From Flavobacterium seoulense (GTDB lineage Bacteria; Bacteroidota; Bacteroidia; Flavobacteriales; Flavobacteriaceae): a stretch of 40,814 bases of DNA. Location of the stretch: NCBI RefSeq assembly GCF_000695795.1, contig NZ_JNCA01000030.1, positions 1 to 40,814 of the forward strand, in the 5' to 3' direction. The translations under genes and the position numbers were made by a program. Below, in pieces: positions 17,002 through 25,475 of this stretch. A model generated the notes under the pieces. That model ran no database searches. It was not told the DNA's origin and saw nothing but the letters and a program-made list of their open reading frames with translations. Within the stretch, counting starts at the first letter, position 1; every line of letters starts with the position of its first letter.

Positions 17002-18926
17002 ATATTTTTTCTAGAAAAAATTTGATGCTTACTATTCGTGATTTAAGCTATTTGCCTAGATGGATTGTGGTTGGAATAGATTTGGTAGTTTTAATAGTTA
17101 GTTTTTTATTTACGAAACTAGTTATAAATGGTGTTGGTTTACAATATATTTCTCTAAATGAAAAATTGCCTTTTATTTCTTTTTTGTTATTAATCAACAT
17201 TATATCTTTTTGGATTTTTAGAACTTATGCCGGTATTATAAGACACTCATCTTATACAGATGCTATAAAATTGCTGTTTTCACAAATTTCAGTTTTAGTC
17301 TTTTTTGTTACTTTTAATTTCGTCTTTCAATTTTTATACGGCAGCAAAATTTATTTAAATACAGCATTATTTATTAATATGGTGTTGTCATTTTGTGGCT
17401 TGTTTTTGTATCGTGTTGTAGTAAAACAGGTTTTTGAGCATTTCTTTACTGAAAAAAATGATTTAAAATTACCGCGAACATTAATCTATGGGACAGATGC
17501 TAATGCGCTTGCAGTAGCTAATGCTTTAAAACTGGAAAGACCTAGCCGATTTAAAATTGTTGGTTTTGTAGACAGAAGCAGTCAGAACTCTTCTAAGAGA
17601 ATGATGGACTTACCTATTTTAGTTCAAAGGAAAAAATTACCAACTTTAATGCGTTCTGTAGGAGCAGAAAGTGTAATTATTGCTGATAAAAGTCTTTCAA
17701 AAGAAGAGCGTTTAATTCTCGTAGATCAATGTTTAGAGTTTAATTATAAGGTATATGTTGTGCCTTTAATTACCGATTGGGAAAATCAAAAAGAAATTTC
17801 ACAAAAAGTAAAAAGCTTACAAATTGAAGATTTATTAGATCGTAAACCAATCGTTTTGGATGGTAAATCAATTTCAAAACAATTGAAAGAGAAAACAATC
17901 TTAATTACCGGAGCAGCAGGATCAATAGGGAGTGAAATTGTTCGTCAGGTAATCCTTTTTAAGCCAGATAGGATTATAGCGGTAGATCAGGCCGAAACAC
18001 CATTACATAATTTATCTTTAGAGCTGGCTACTTTGGACTCAAAAGAAAGAATTCTAACATTAGTAGCCGATATTAGAAATAAAGACGCTATGAATGCTAT
18101 ATTCAAACTGTATAAGCCAGATGTAGTATTTCATGCAGCGGCCTATAAACATGTACCATTGATGGAAGAAAATCCTTCACAGGCAATTTTGACCAATGTG
18201 GAAGGAACTAAAATTATAGCCGATTTATCCTGCAATTACAGAGTGAAGAATTTTGTGATGGTTTCTACTGACAAGGCAGTGAATCCTAGTAATGTGATGG
18301 GAGCTAGTAAGCGAATAGCTGAGAAGTACGTTCAGTCTTTACAATTAAAATCGAATGTTAATAAGGATTTAAAGAGTACTAAATTTATCACTACACGATT
18401 CGGAAATGTTTTAGGCTCTAATGGATCAGTAGTCCCTTTGTTTACCAAACAAATTGCTGCTGGTGGTCCGATAACAATCACTCATCCTGATATTATTAGA
18501 TATTTTATGACCATTCCTGAAGCTTGTCAGTTAGTTCTTGAAGCCGGAGCAATGGGAAAAGGAGGTGAAATTTACATTTTTGATATGGGTAAGCCTGTTA
18601 AAATTATTGATTTAGCCCGAAAAATGATTAAACTGGCTGGTTTTATTCCGGAGGAAGATATTAAAATAAAAATTGTCGGTTTGCGACCTGGTGAAAAATT
18701 ATATGAAGAATTATTGAATGATACTTCAAAAACAATCCCGACACATCATCATAAAATTATGATTGCCGAAGAAATTCAGGAAGAATTCGAAATTCTACAT
18801 GACGAAATCGAAGAGCTGATTACCATTGCTAATTTTCATAAAAAAGATGCCATCGTAGCCAAAATGAAAAAAATTGTTCCTGAGTTCAAAAGCATGAATT
18901 CCACTTATGAAATTTTGGATAAATAG
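16998..18926 (+). CDS. membrane-bound nucleotide-sugar 4,6-dehydratase (WbpM/PglF/CapD family)
   Basis: A 642-residue inner-membrane protein. Residues about 20-150 hold four membrane spans, followed by a first Rossmann-like domain (GTDANALAVANAL near 168-180) and a second catalytic SDR domain with TGAAGSIGSE from about 303. The active site reads STDKAVNPSNVMGASK (about 423-438): Met takes the place of the usual Tyr, as in WbpM/PglF/FlaA1 dehydratases, with Asp-Lys after Thr. FGNVLGSNGSVVP and GLRPGEKLYEEL are diagnostic. It converts UDP-GlcNAc to UDP-4-keto-6-deoxy-GlcNAc, feeding the aminotransferase upstream and/or the reductase at 9605. Confidence 0.93.
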   Translation: MNIFSRKNLMLTIRDLSYLPRWIVVGIDLVVLIVSFLFTKLVINGVGLQYISLNEKLPFISFLLLINIISFWIFRTYAGIIRHSSYTDAIKLLFSQISVLVFFVTFNFVFQFLYGSKIYLNTALFINMVLSFCGLFLYRVVVKQVFEHFFTEKNDLKLPRTLIYGTDANALAVANALKLERPSRFKIVGFVDRSSQNSSKRMMDLPILVQRKKLPTLMRSVGAESVIIADKSLSKEERLILVDQCLEFNYKVYVVPLITDWENQKEISQKVKSLQIEDLLDRKPIVLDGKSISKQLKEKTILITGAAGSIGSEIVRQVILFKPDRIIAVDQAETPLHNLSLELATLDSKERILTLVADIRNKDAMNAIFKLYKPDVVFHAAAYKHVPLMEENPSQAILTNVEGTKIIADLSCNYRVKNFVMVSTDKAVNPSNVMGASKRIAEKYVQSLQLKSNVNKDLKSTKFITTRFGNVLGSNGSVVPLFTKQIAAGGPITITHPDIIRYFMTIPEACQLVLEAGAMGKGGEIYIFDMGKPVKIIDLARKMIKLAGFIPEEDIKIKIVGLRPGEKLYEELLNDTSKTIPTHHHKIMIAEEIQEEFEILHDEIEELITIANFHKKDAIVAKMKKIVPEFKSMNSTYEILDK

Positions 18927-19136
18927 AATAAATGAAAGATAGATCATGTGTTATCCACAATAAAATCTTTAAGTACAGATTTAGATTTGAATAAGATGTA
19001 GAAGCAGTTTGTAATTGTAATTAGTATTTAGAGAAAATTGAATAGTAATTAACAGAAAATATTTATAAAATTGGTTAAAGAAGAGCAGTAATTGAATTAC
19101 CACTACTTTTTTAGCCATTTTTTGTTAGTAGTCTGC

Positions 19137-19144
19137 TATATTTG
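19137..19144 (+). promoter_or_regulatory. candidate promoter -7 element before the ABC exporter
   Basis: TATATTTG fits the Bacteroidota -7 consensus TAnnTTTG exactly. The matching -33 TTG is only approximate: TTA at 19111-19113, 23 bases upstream. It lies in the 279-base gap between the dehydratase and wzm, 61 bases before the wzm ATG, which is a sensible place for a new promoter. The gap also has a small palindrome, GTAATTGAATTAC (19088-19100). Confidence 0.4.
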
Positions 19145-19205
19145 ACAAAAAGGAAGTAGTAGGCTTCTTTACTGATACATTTAGGACAAAGATTTTTAAG
19201 CAAAA

Positions 19206-20075
19206 ATGAAAGATAAAGATATACTCGAAAAGGATTGGCTGTTTGAAATAACTCCCAAAAACAAATTCTTTTCGCTTAATCTTAAAGAAGTCTGGCAATA
19301 CCGTGATTTATTAACGCTCTTTGTTAAAAGAGACATTGTCACAGTTTACAAGCAAACGATTTTAGGACCGCTTTGGTACTTAATTCAACCCTTATTTACC
19401 TCGATAACTTTTACGATTGTATTTAATAATTTAGCAGGAATTAGTACAGGTGTAGTGCCTTCTTTTTTATTTAATTTGGCAAGTATTACCGTTTGGAATT
19501 ACTTTACCGCTTGTCTTACAGGAACCTCAAATACCTTTGCTTCAAATGCTGGTATTTTTGGTAAAGTCTATTTTCCTAGAATTATTGCTCCTTTAACTGT
19601 TGTAATCTCTAACTTGATTAAGTTCGTAATTCAACTTGTTATTTTTTTTGTTTTCTATGCTTATTTTTATTGGAAGGGAGCGCTTCTAAGTTTTAATTGG
19701 TCAACCATATTATTTCCTGCTGCAGTAGTTTTAATGGGGATTTTAGGACTAGGATTCGGAATGATTATTTCATCTATGGTAACTAAATACAGGGATTTAA
19801 ATTACCTCATTGGTTTTGGAGTACAGTTGCTTATGTATGTTTCGGCAGTAATTTATCCAATGGCTTTGATTGAAGAAAAAATCCCGGACTATGGATGGAT
19901 CATTAGTTACAATCCATTAGCTTACATTGTAGAAACCACACGTTACATGCTCTTAGGAGTTGGCGAATTTCCCGTATGGGGAATGCTGTATACAGTAGCA
20001 ATTACGTTTAGTGTTTTTATTATGGGTGTATTACTGTTTAATCGAACAGAGAAAAGTTTTATTGATACGGTGTAG
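19206..20075 (+). CDS. wzm: ABC-2 type polysaccharide export permease
   Basis: Membrane half of the O-antigen/capsule ABC exporter. 289 residues with six predicted spans; VWQYRDLLTLFVKRDIVTVYKQT (22-44 region) is the amphipathic N-terminal segment, and LGPLWYLIQPL opens the first span, both typical of Wzm/KpsM/TagG. The NPLAYIVETTRYMLLG stretch before the last span is also typical. It moves a finished undecaprenyl-PP-linked glycan across the inner membrane using the ATPase encoded at 20603. The two genes are separated by the broken four-helix-bundle gene and its repeats. Confidence 0.93.
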   Translation: MKDKDILEKDWLFEITPKNKFFSLNLKEVWQYRDLLTLFVKRDIVTVYKQTILGPLWYLIQPLFTSITFTIVFNNLAGISTGVVPSFLFNLASITVWNYFTACLTGTSNTFASNAGIFGKVYFPRIIAPLTVVISNLIKFVIQLVIFFVFYAYFYWKGALLSFNWSTILFPAAVVLMGILGLGFGMIISSMVTKYRDLNYLIGFGVQLLMYVSAVIYPMALIEEKIPDYGWIISYNPLAYIVETTRYMLLGVGEFPVWGMLYTVAITFSVFIMGVLLFNRTEKSFIDTV

Positions 20076-20079
20076 AGCA

Positions 20080-20139
20080 GTTATGAGTTGTGAGTTCTCA
20101 GTTATGAGATAGTCCAACTGATAACTAACAACCCATAAC
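20080..20139 (+). repeat. left hairpin repeat beside four-helix gene
   Basis: GTTATGAGTTGTGAGTT at 20080-20096 pairs with AACTAACAACCCATAAC at 20123-20139: its reverse complement is GTTATGGGTTGTTAGTT, a 15 of 17 match. Further copies of the unit continue to about 20148. The tract lies between the wzm stop and the start of the four-helix gene. Confidence 0.75.
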
Positions 20140-20154
20140 ACACAACAAAAAAAA

Positions 20155-20529
20155 ATGAGCGATTTTAAAAGCTATAAAGATTTAGAGATATATGTAAATA
20201 GTATGAACTTGTTTCTAAAATTACATCCGCAGACTTTAAAATTGCCAAAATACGAATTGTATGAATTAGGAAGTCAGCTTAGACGCTCTTCGGATAGTGT
20301 TGTTTCTAATATTGTTGAAGGTTATGGCAGAAGAAAATATAAAGCTGATTTTATTCGGTTTTTAGTTTTTTAGTATGCAAGTTCTTTAGAGACTATTAAT
20401 CATATTAATAAAATAACTATATTATATCCTGATTTGAAAATGAACTTTGAACCCTTTATACAAGATTATGAATATTTAGGAGGTAAGATTTTTAATTTTA
20501 TAAAGTCTGTAGAACAGAATTGGAAATAA
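20155..20529 (+). pseudogene. four-helix bundle protein (S23/TIGR02436 type), in-frame stop
   Basis: Read through, the frame gives 124 codons ending at TAA 20527-20529. The first 72 residues (KSYKDLEIYV, LPKYELYELGSQLRRSS, SVVSNIVEGYGRR) are a clear match to the small four-helix-bundle family known from 23S rRNA intervening sequences and as stand-alone genes in Bacteroidota. Codon 73 is TAG (20371-20373), in the middle of the conserved RFLVF-YASSLET helix; the rest (SLETINHI, GGKIFNFIKSVEQ) continues in the same frame, so a single base substitution has broken the gene. It has no sugar role and separates wzm from wzt. A sequencing error at one base is the main alternative. Confidence 0.85.
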
Positions 20530-20541
20530 TAACAGTTATTA

Positions 20542-20635
20542 GTTGTGAGTTTTGAGTTTTAGAAGCGTCACAACCCACAATTCACAACCCACAACTCAAA
20601 CAATGTCCCACAACCCACAACCTACAACTCACAAC
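20542..20635 (+). repeat. right repeat tract, running into wzt
   Basis: GTTGTGAGTT at 20542-20551 is matched by its inverse AACTCACAAC at 20626-20635. Between them are direct copies of CACAACCCACAA / CACAACTC (from about 20569). The same word family precedes the four-helix gene at 20080. The tract includes the wzt start codon at 20603 and its first ten or so codons. Confidence 0.75.
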
Positions 20636-21901
20636 GTAATCTTAAAAGCCGAAAACATCTCTAAGCAATACCGATTAGGAACTGTTGGCACAGGTACCTT
20701 AAAAGATGATTTAAACCGCTGGTGGCATCGAATTAGAGGAAAAGAAAATCCTTATCTAAAAATAGGTGAAGCAAACGATCGTTCTACTAAAGGAACTTCT
20801 GATTATGTCTGGGCATTGCAGGATATCAATTTTGAAGTAGAGCGTGGAGAAGTATTGGGTATCATTGGAAAAAATGGAGCAGGAAAATCGACACTTTTAA
20901 AGATCCTTTCAAAGGTTACTGCACCTACTACAGGAACAATAAAGTCTCGTGGACGTATTGCTTCCTTATTAGAAGTCGGTACTGGTTTTAATGGCGAATT
21001 GACAGGACGTGAAAATGTATATCTCAATGGCGCTATTTTGGGTATGACTAAAAAAGAAATTACGGCTAAGCTCGATGAAATTATTGAGTTTTCAGGTTGT
21101 GAACGTTATATAGATACGCCTGTAAAGCGATACAGTTCAGGTATGACCGTTCGTCTGGCTTTTGCTGTAGCGGCATTTTTAGAGCCAGAAATTTTAGTGA
21201 TTGATGAGGTTTTGGCGGTAGGCGATGCTGAATTCCAAAAAAAAGCCATTGGTAAAATGCAGGATATTTCTAAGGGTGAAGGCCGAACCGTACTTTTTGT
21301 GAGCCATAATATGGCAGCGGTGAAGAGTTTGTGTACTAGGGGAATCGTTTTAGAGCATGGGAAAGTGGCTTTTGAGGGAGAAATTAATCAAGTTATTAAT
21401 TTCTACATGAATAAGCAAAACAATTTTAGCTTTCCTAATCCAGTATTTAAAAAAATAAATTCTGAAATCAACGGTCCAAAAATTTTACAATGTGAGCTTA
21501 AGAATTTGGAGGGAGATATTAAAAGTATTTTTTCTGCTGGAGATATTATTTCTTTGCATCTAATTATACAACCAGATTTAGAGGTGAAAAAACATTATTG
21601 TGCGGTTTGGTTTATTCATGATAAGTATGGGGAAGAATTTGCAGTATGTTCAAGTGGTAAAATGAATAATAAATTTTATGATTCGGAAACAATTTTAATA
21701 AAGAGTAATATAGATTCTTCGGGATTATTACCAGGGGATTATTCAATACGTTTAGTTTTGCATATTCCAGGGGAAAATAATTTTGATGATTGGACAGCAG
21801 CTATTAATTTTAATATTATAAGTCATGATATAAATAAAACAGGATTTGAATATACATCAATTTGGTCACCTAAAGCTTTTTTAAAATCAGAATGGGAGTA
21901 A
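20603..21901 (+). CDS. wzt: polysaccharide ABC exporter ATPase with C-terminal carbohydrate-binding domain
   Basis: Drives export of the glycan through Wzm. From ATG 20603 the protein has 432 residues: Walker A GKNGAGKST at 89-97, signature YSSGM at 177-181, Walker B ILVIDE at 197-202 and the H-loop SHN at 234. Residues about 275-432 form a beta-rich extra domain as in Wzt proteins that recognise a modified chain end. Homology begins only at VILKAENISKQYRLG; the preceding residues (SHNPQPTTHN) are encoded by the repeat tract, so the original start seems to have been displaced. A TTG at 20552 would add even more repeat-encoded residues and is rejected. Confidence 0.92.
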   Translation: MSHNPQPTTHNVILKAENISKQYRLGTVGTGTLKDDLNRWWHRIRGKENPYLKIGEANDRSTKGTSDYVWALQDINFEVERGEVLGIIGKNGAGKSTLLKILSKVTAPTTGTIKSRGRIASLLEVGTGFNGELTGRENVYLNGAILGMTKKEITAKLDEIIEFSGCERYIDTPVKRYSSGMTVRLAFAVAAFLEPEILVIDEVLAVGDAEFQKKAIGKMQDISKGEGRTVLFVSHNMAAVKSLCTRGIVLEHGKVAFEGEINQVINFYMNKQNNFSFPNPVFKKINSEINGPKILQCELKNLEGDIKSIFSAGDIISLHLIIQPDLEVKKHYCAVWFIHDKYGEEFAVCSSGKMNNKFYDSETILIKSNIDSSGLLPGDYSIRLVLHIPGENNFDDWTAAINFNIISHDINKTGFEYTSIWSPKAFLKSEWE

Positions 21902-22767
21902 TCAAACAGACAATAAAAAAAATTTTAAATTATTTTGGGATATATAAAACTAAAGAATTGTGGCCAAAGCTTTCCGAGAATAAAAAACAATTTCTTATCC
22001 AAAAAATAAGCATAAAAACATCAGTTGAAACATTAACGGATATACAGACTTCTATAAAAAATAAACAAAAAGGTGCTTATATGCGTTTTGGTGATGGAGA
22101 TATTTTTTTAATGCTAGGTAAAGATGAAATGCTTCAAAAAGCTAGCAAAAAAATGGCAACTGAAATGAATGAAGCCATGAAACTTAAGGAAGGAACTTTA
22201 CATAAAGGTTATCCACTACATTCTAATTTATTCGGTTTTGAAAATGGAATGGCTCAAAATATGCATTTAGTGTCTGATAGTGATGCGCTGAAATTTCTCG
22301 CTGCGACCTATAGGTTTATAGATATCAAGAATATTAATTCTCCTGTAAGTTTACATTATTTAGCAACATTTAATAAAGAATTCTGCATTGATTTTTTGAG
22401 GTTTTTAAAAAGTACAAATCCAGTTTTTGTAGGTAATAAAAATATTAAATTAGAATTGGTTAATAAATTATTTGGGAAGATTCATGTAAAGACACCTGAA
22501 ACAGATTCTTATTTAGAAATAGATAGAATTGAAAAAGATTTATTAAATATTTTGAATATTGATAAAGAAATGTTTAGAGTTATTGTGGTTGCAATGGGAT
22601 GCCCTGGGAGAATTTTACAAAAAAGAATTTTGAAAAAAGGATATAATGTATATCTTTTTGATTTTGGGAGTCTTTTAGACGCCTTTAATGGCGACAATAC
22701 TCGATTATGGATTGATTTGGCAGGTGGTACTGAAAATTTAAAAGATATTTTGAATGAACTTGATTAA
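21892..22767 (+). CDS. GT-D fold (DUF1792-type) glycosyltransferase
   Basis: A 291-residue protein with YMRFGDGD at 63-70, the signature of the GT-D family found in bacterial glycan loci, and VVAMGCPGRILQKRI plus FDFGSLLDAF near the C-terminus, where the family has its second conserved block. GT-D enzymes add a hexose to protein- or lipid-linked glycans; donor unknown here. Its ATG lies inside the last codons of wzt (10-base overlap), so it is coupled to the exporter and begins the downstream transferase array. Confidence 0.7.
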   Translation: MGVIKQTIKKILNYFGIYKTKELWPKLSENKKQFLIQKISIKTSVETLTDIQTSIKNKQKGAYMRFGDGDIFLMLGKDEMLQKASKKMATEMNEAMKLKEGTLHKGYPLHSNLFGFENGMAQNMHLVSDSDALKFLAATYRFIDIKNINSPVSLHYLATFNKEFCIDFLRFLKSTNPVFVGNKNIKLELVNKLFGKIHVKTPETDSYLEIDRIEKDLLNILNIDKEMFRVIVVAMGCPGRILQKRILKKGYNVYLFDFGSLLDAFNGDNTRLWIDLAGGTENLKDILNELD

Positions 22768-22772
22768 GAAGG

Positions 22773-23699
22773 ATGAAAGTATTTGCTATAATAGTTACTT
22801 ATAATGGAATGAAGTGGATTGATAAATGCCTTAATAGTATTGTCAATCAATGTGAAGTAATCGTGGTTGATAATAATTCTTTAGATGCAACAGTAACACA
22901 CATTAATACTAATTTTTCCTCAGTAAAGGTTTTATCTCAAACAAGAAATCATGGTTTTGGGGTTGCTAATAATATTGGAATAAATTATGCTGTGCAAAAT
23001 GGAGCTGATGCTGTCTTTTTATTAAATCAAGATGTGTATGTGGAAGCTAATTGTATTGAAAAATTAGTTTTTGCATATAAAAACAATCAAGATTATGCTA
23101 TTATATCGCCGATACATCTAAACGGAGATGGTAGTAAAGTTGATAGGAGTTTTTTAGCTTTTACCTATGCAGGTTCATCCAGTTTGATTTCTGATTTAAT
23201 AGTTTCTAAATCTCTTAATGAAATATATTCTACAAAATTTATAAATGCTGCTGCATGGTTTATTCCTAGCAAAATTTTTTATAAAGTTGGGGGGTTTGAT
23301 CCTGTTTTTTTTCTATATGGAGAAGATGATAATTATTGCCAAAGGGTTTTGTTTCATGATTTTAAAATAGGAATAATTCCTAATTCTATAGTATGTCATG
23401 ATAGTAATAATGATAATTATCAATCAGGAAAGATAGGAAGTGAGAAATATTTCAGGCAGTTTATTAATACTATATATGTGAAATATGCAAATGTTAATAC
23501 AGATGACTATAAACAGTTATCAAAATTTAAAATTTATCTGCTTAAAAAAACTATTCTGAGTTTTCTCTCTTTTGATTGGATGAAATCGAAAATTTACATT
23601 GAAAAATTTAAAAGAATAAATATTTATAAAATTTCGCGTAGTGTTAAATTAAATAGAGAAAGTAAAGCTAATTATTTACAAATAAATGAGTATACTTGA
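22773..23699 (+). CDS. GT2-family glycosyltransferase, rhamnosyltransferase-like
   Basis: A 308-residue GT2 with FAIIVTYNG, VDNNSLD, NHGFGVANNIG (the branch motif shared with 8789), LLNQDVYV where NQD replaces DxD, and FLYGEDDNYCQR in the C-terminal half. These mark the WbbL/RfbN-like branch, so dTDP-rhamnose is a reasonable donor guess. The basic C-terminal tail may bind the membrane. It overlaps the next gene by 14 bases. Confidence 0.85.
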   Translation: MKVFAIIVTYNGMKWIDKCLNSIVNQCEVIVVDNNSLDATVTHINTNFSSVKVLSQTRNHGFGVANNIGINYAVQNGADAVFLLNQDVYVEANCIEKLVFAYKNNQDYAIISPIHLNGDGSKVDRSFLAFTYAGSSSLISDLIVSKSLNEIYSTKFINAAAWFIPSKIFYKVGGFDPVFFLYGEDDNYCQRVLFHDFKIGIIPNSIVCHDSNNDNYQSGKIGSEKYFRQFINTIYVKYANVNTDDYKQLSKFKIYLLKKTILSFLSFDWMKSKIYIEKFKRINIYKISRSVKLNRESKANYLQINEYT

Positions 23700-24642
23700 A
23701 AAGAAAAAAAATATATTAGTATCTATTATAGTACCTGTTTTCAATCGGGATAATTATATTAAGCAAACTCTAGAATCTATTTTAGAACAAACATATACCA
23801 ATTGGGAGTGTATTATAGTTGATGATTGTTCTATAGATGATTCTGTGAAAGTAATTAATTCTTTTGTAGAAAAAGATGTGAGATTTAAACTTATTATTAG
23901 GTCACAGGAAAGAAACAAAGGGGCAAGTACTTGTAGAAATATTGGAATAGAGAACTCAAAAGGAGATTTTATACAATTTTTGGATTCAGATGATTTGATC
24001 TCTAAAAATAAGTTAGAACAACAAATTTTGATGATTACGGATTTTAATGAAAATATTATTTGTACCTGTAAGTGGTCAAGATTTACTAAGATTCCTAATG
24101 ATTCCGTAAATTTTGAATCATTAGATTCTTATAATGATTTTAATAATATACCAGATTTTTTAAAGGCATTATCATCTTCAAAAGGATATTTTCCAATACA
24201 TTCTTATCTAATAAAGAAAAGTATTATTGATAAGTCAGGTTTGTGGAATGAGTATTTAAGTTTGAATGATGATTCGGAATTTTTAATACGATTGTTATGT
24301 AATACAGATAAAATATACTTTGCTAAAAAAGCAAATGTTTATTATAGATGGACGAGTTCAGAAAATGTAAGTAGTTTTAATGATTATCAAAAAGTAGGTG
24401 ATGCAATCTATAGCTGGAGATTAATTGATATCTCTTTAAGAATAAGATTTAAATGTGATGAAATTAGTTATGTAGAAGATATGAAAAAAGGATTATACAT
24501 TAACGTTCAAAACAGTTTCCCCATTTTGATAGAAGAACATAGAGATTTTTTTAAAAAACAATTAGAAGAAAAAAAAATGTTTTTTAGAATAAGAAAAAAA
24601 ATTATAACTATAGTAGGCAAATTATGGAATCCTCATTATTAG
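23686..24642 (+). CDS. GT2-family glycosyltransferase, first of a tandem trio
   Basis: 318 residues with VSIIVPVFNR at 12-21, VDDCSIDDS at 45-53, CRNIG and FLDSDD (DSDD at 100-103). The QTYTNWECII segment is shared almost word for word with the next gene (QTYTNWECIV) and loosely with the third (QTFEGWECLI), pointing to tandem duplication. LNDDSEFLIRLL is the acceptor-side acid motif. It starts inside the preceding gene and ends 19 bases inside the following one. Confidence 0.85.
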   Translation: MSILEKKKNILVSIIVPVFNRDNYIKQTLESILEQTYTNWECIIVDDCSIDDSVKVINSFVEKDVRFKLIIRSQERNKGASTCRNIGIENSKGDFIQFLDSDDLISKNKLEQQILMITDFNENIICTCKWSRFTKIPNDSVNFESLDSYNDFNNIPDFLKALSSSKGYFPIHSYLIKKSIIDKSGLWNEYLSLNDDSEFLIRLLCNTDKIYFAKKANVYYRWTSSENVSSFNDYQKVGDAIYSWRLIDISLRIRFKCDEISYVEDMKKGLYINVQNSFPILIEEHRDFFKKQLEEKKMFFRIRKKIITIVGKLWNPHY

Positions 24643-25475
24643 TATCTGTTGTTGTTCCGTGTTATAATCATGCACAGTATTTATCTGAGGCTTTACAATC
24701 AATTTTTGAACAGACTTATACTAATTGGGAATGTATTGTTATCGACGATGGAAGTCCAGACAATACAGAAATGGTTGCTCGAGAATGGTTGTTAAGAGAT
24801 AAAAGATTTAAGTATTTTAAAAAAGAAAATGGAGGCCTAAGTAGAGCTAGAAATTATGGAATTAAAAATGCTAAAGGAGAATACATTTTAACACTCGATG
24901 CCGATGATAAATTTGAAAAAACATTTATTAAAAAAGGAGTGGAAATATTTGACCAGCATAGTGAAACTGGAATTGTAAGTTGCTGGGGATATAGGTTTGA
25001 TAATTGTAAAATTTATGGTTTATTTAAACCCAATGGAAAAGATTTACATGATTATCTTTTTAATTCAGCTGCATTAGCTTCATGTTTGTTTAGAAGAAAG
25101 TGCTGGAGTCAAGTAGAAGGCTATGATGAAAATATGAATAAGGGGTATGAAGATTGGGAGTTTTTTTTAAGAATTAGTAAACAAGGTTGGAAATCTAAAA
25201 TTGTAGAAGAGCCTTTGTTTTTTTATAGACAACATAAATTATCCATGAGGATAATTGCTCAAAATAATTTTGATTTAGAAATAAAAAAATATATTTATTT
25301 TAAGCACAAAGATTTGTATGTTGAAAATTTTGAAAGACTTGTAGAGAATTTGTTATTTATTGCAGATAAGAATCGAAAGCAAGAATTAAAAAGAATTAAT
25401 TCAATAGATTTCCGTTTGGGTAACACGATTCTACAGCCATTAAGATTTCTTAAATTAATTTTGAAAATAAAATGA
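24624..25475 (+). CDS. GT2-family glycosyltransferase, second of a tandem trio
   Basis: 283 residues. VSVVVPCYNH opens the fold, IDDGSPDNT binds the nucleotide, NGGLSRARNYG precedes the metal site LDADDKF, and GYEDWEFFLRIS gives the ED pair in the acceptor domain. It overlaps the previous gene by 19 bases and the next by 4 (ATGA), so the three are probably translated as a coupled set. Sugar specificity unknown. Confidence 0.85.
   Translation: MESSLLVSVVVPCYNHAQYLSEALQSIFEQTYTNWECIVIDDGSPDNTEMVAREWLLRDKRFKYFKKENGGLSRARNYGIKNAKGEYILTLDADDKFEKTFIKKGVEIFDQHSETGIVSCWGYRFDNCKIYGLFKPNGKDLHDYLFNSAALASCLFRRKCWSQVEGYDENMNKGYEDWEFFLRISKQGWKSKIVEEPLFFYRQHKLSMRIIAQNNFDLEIKKYIYFKHKDLYVENFERLVENLLFIADKNRKQELKRINSIDFRLGNTILQPLRFLKLILKIK

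Noticed and set aside
18932..18992. Short ORF starting ATGAAAGATAG, similar to the wzm start
   Set aside because: Shared bases are few, and the frame ends after about 20 codons without any domain.
20155..20529. Frameshift as cause of the broken four-helix gene
   Set aside because: Both halves are in the same frame; only one TAG codon interrupts them.
20080..20640. Repeats around the four-helix gene as a CRISPR array
   Set aside because: Units are short, variable and lack regular unique spacers; no cas genes.
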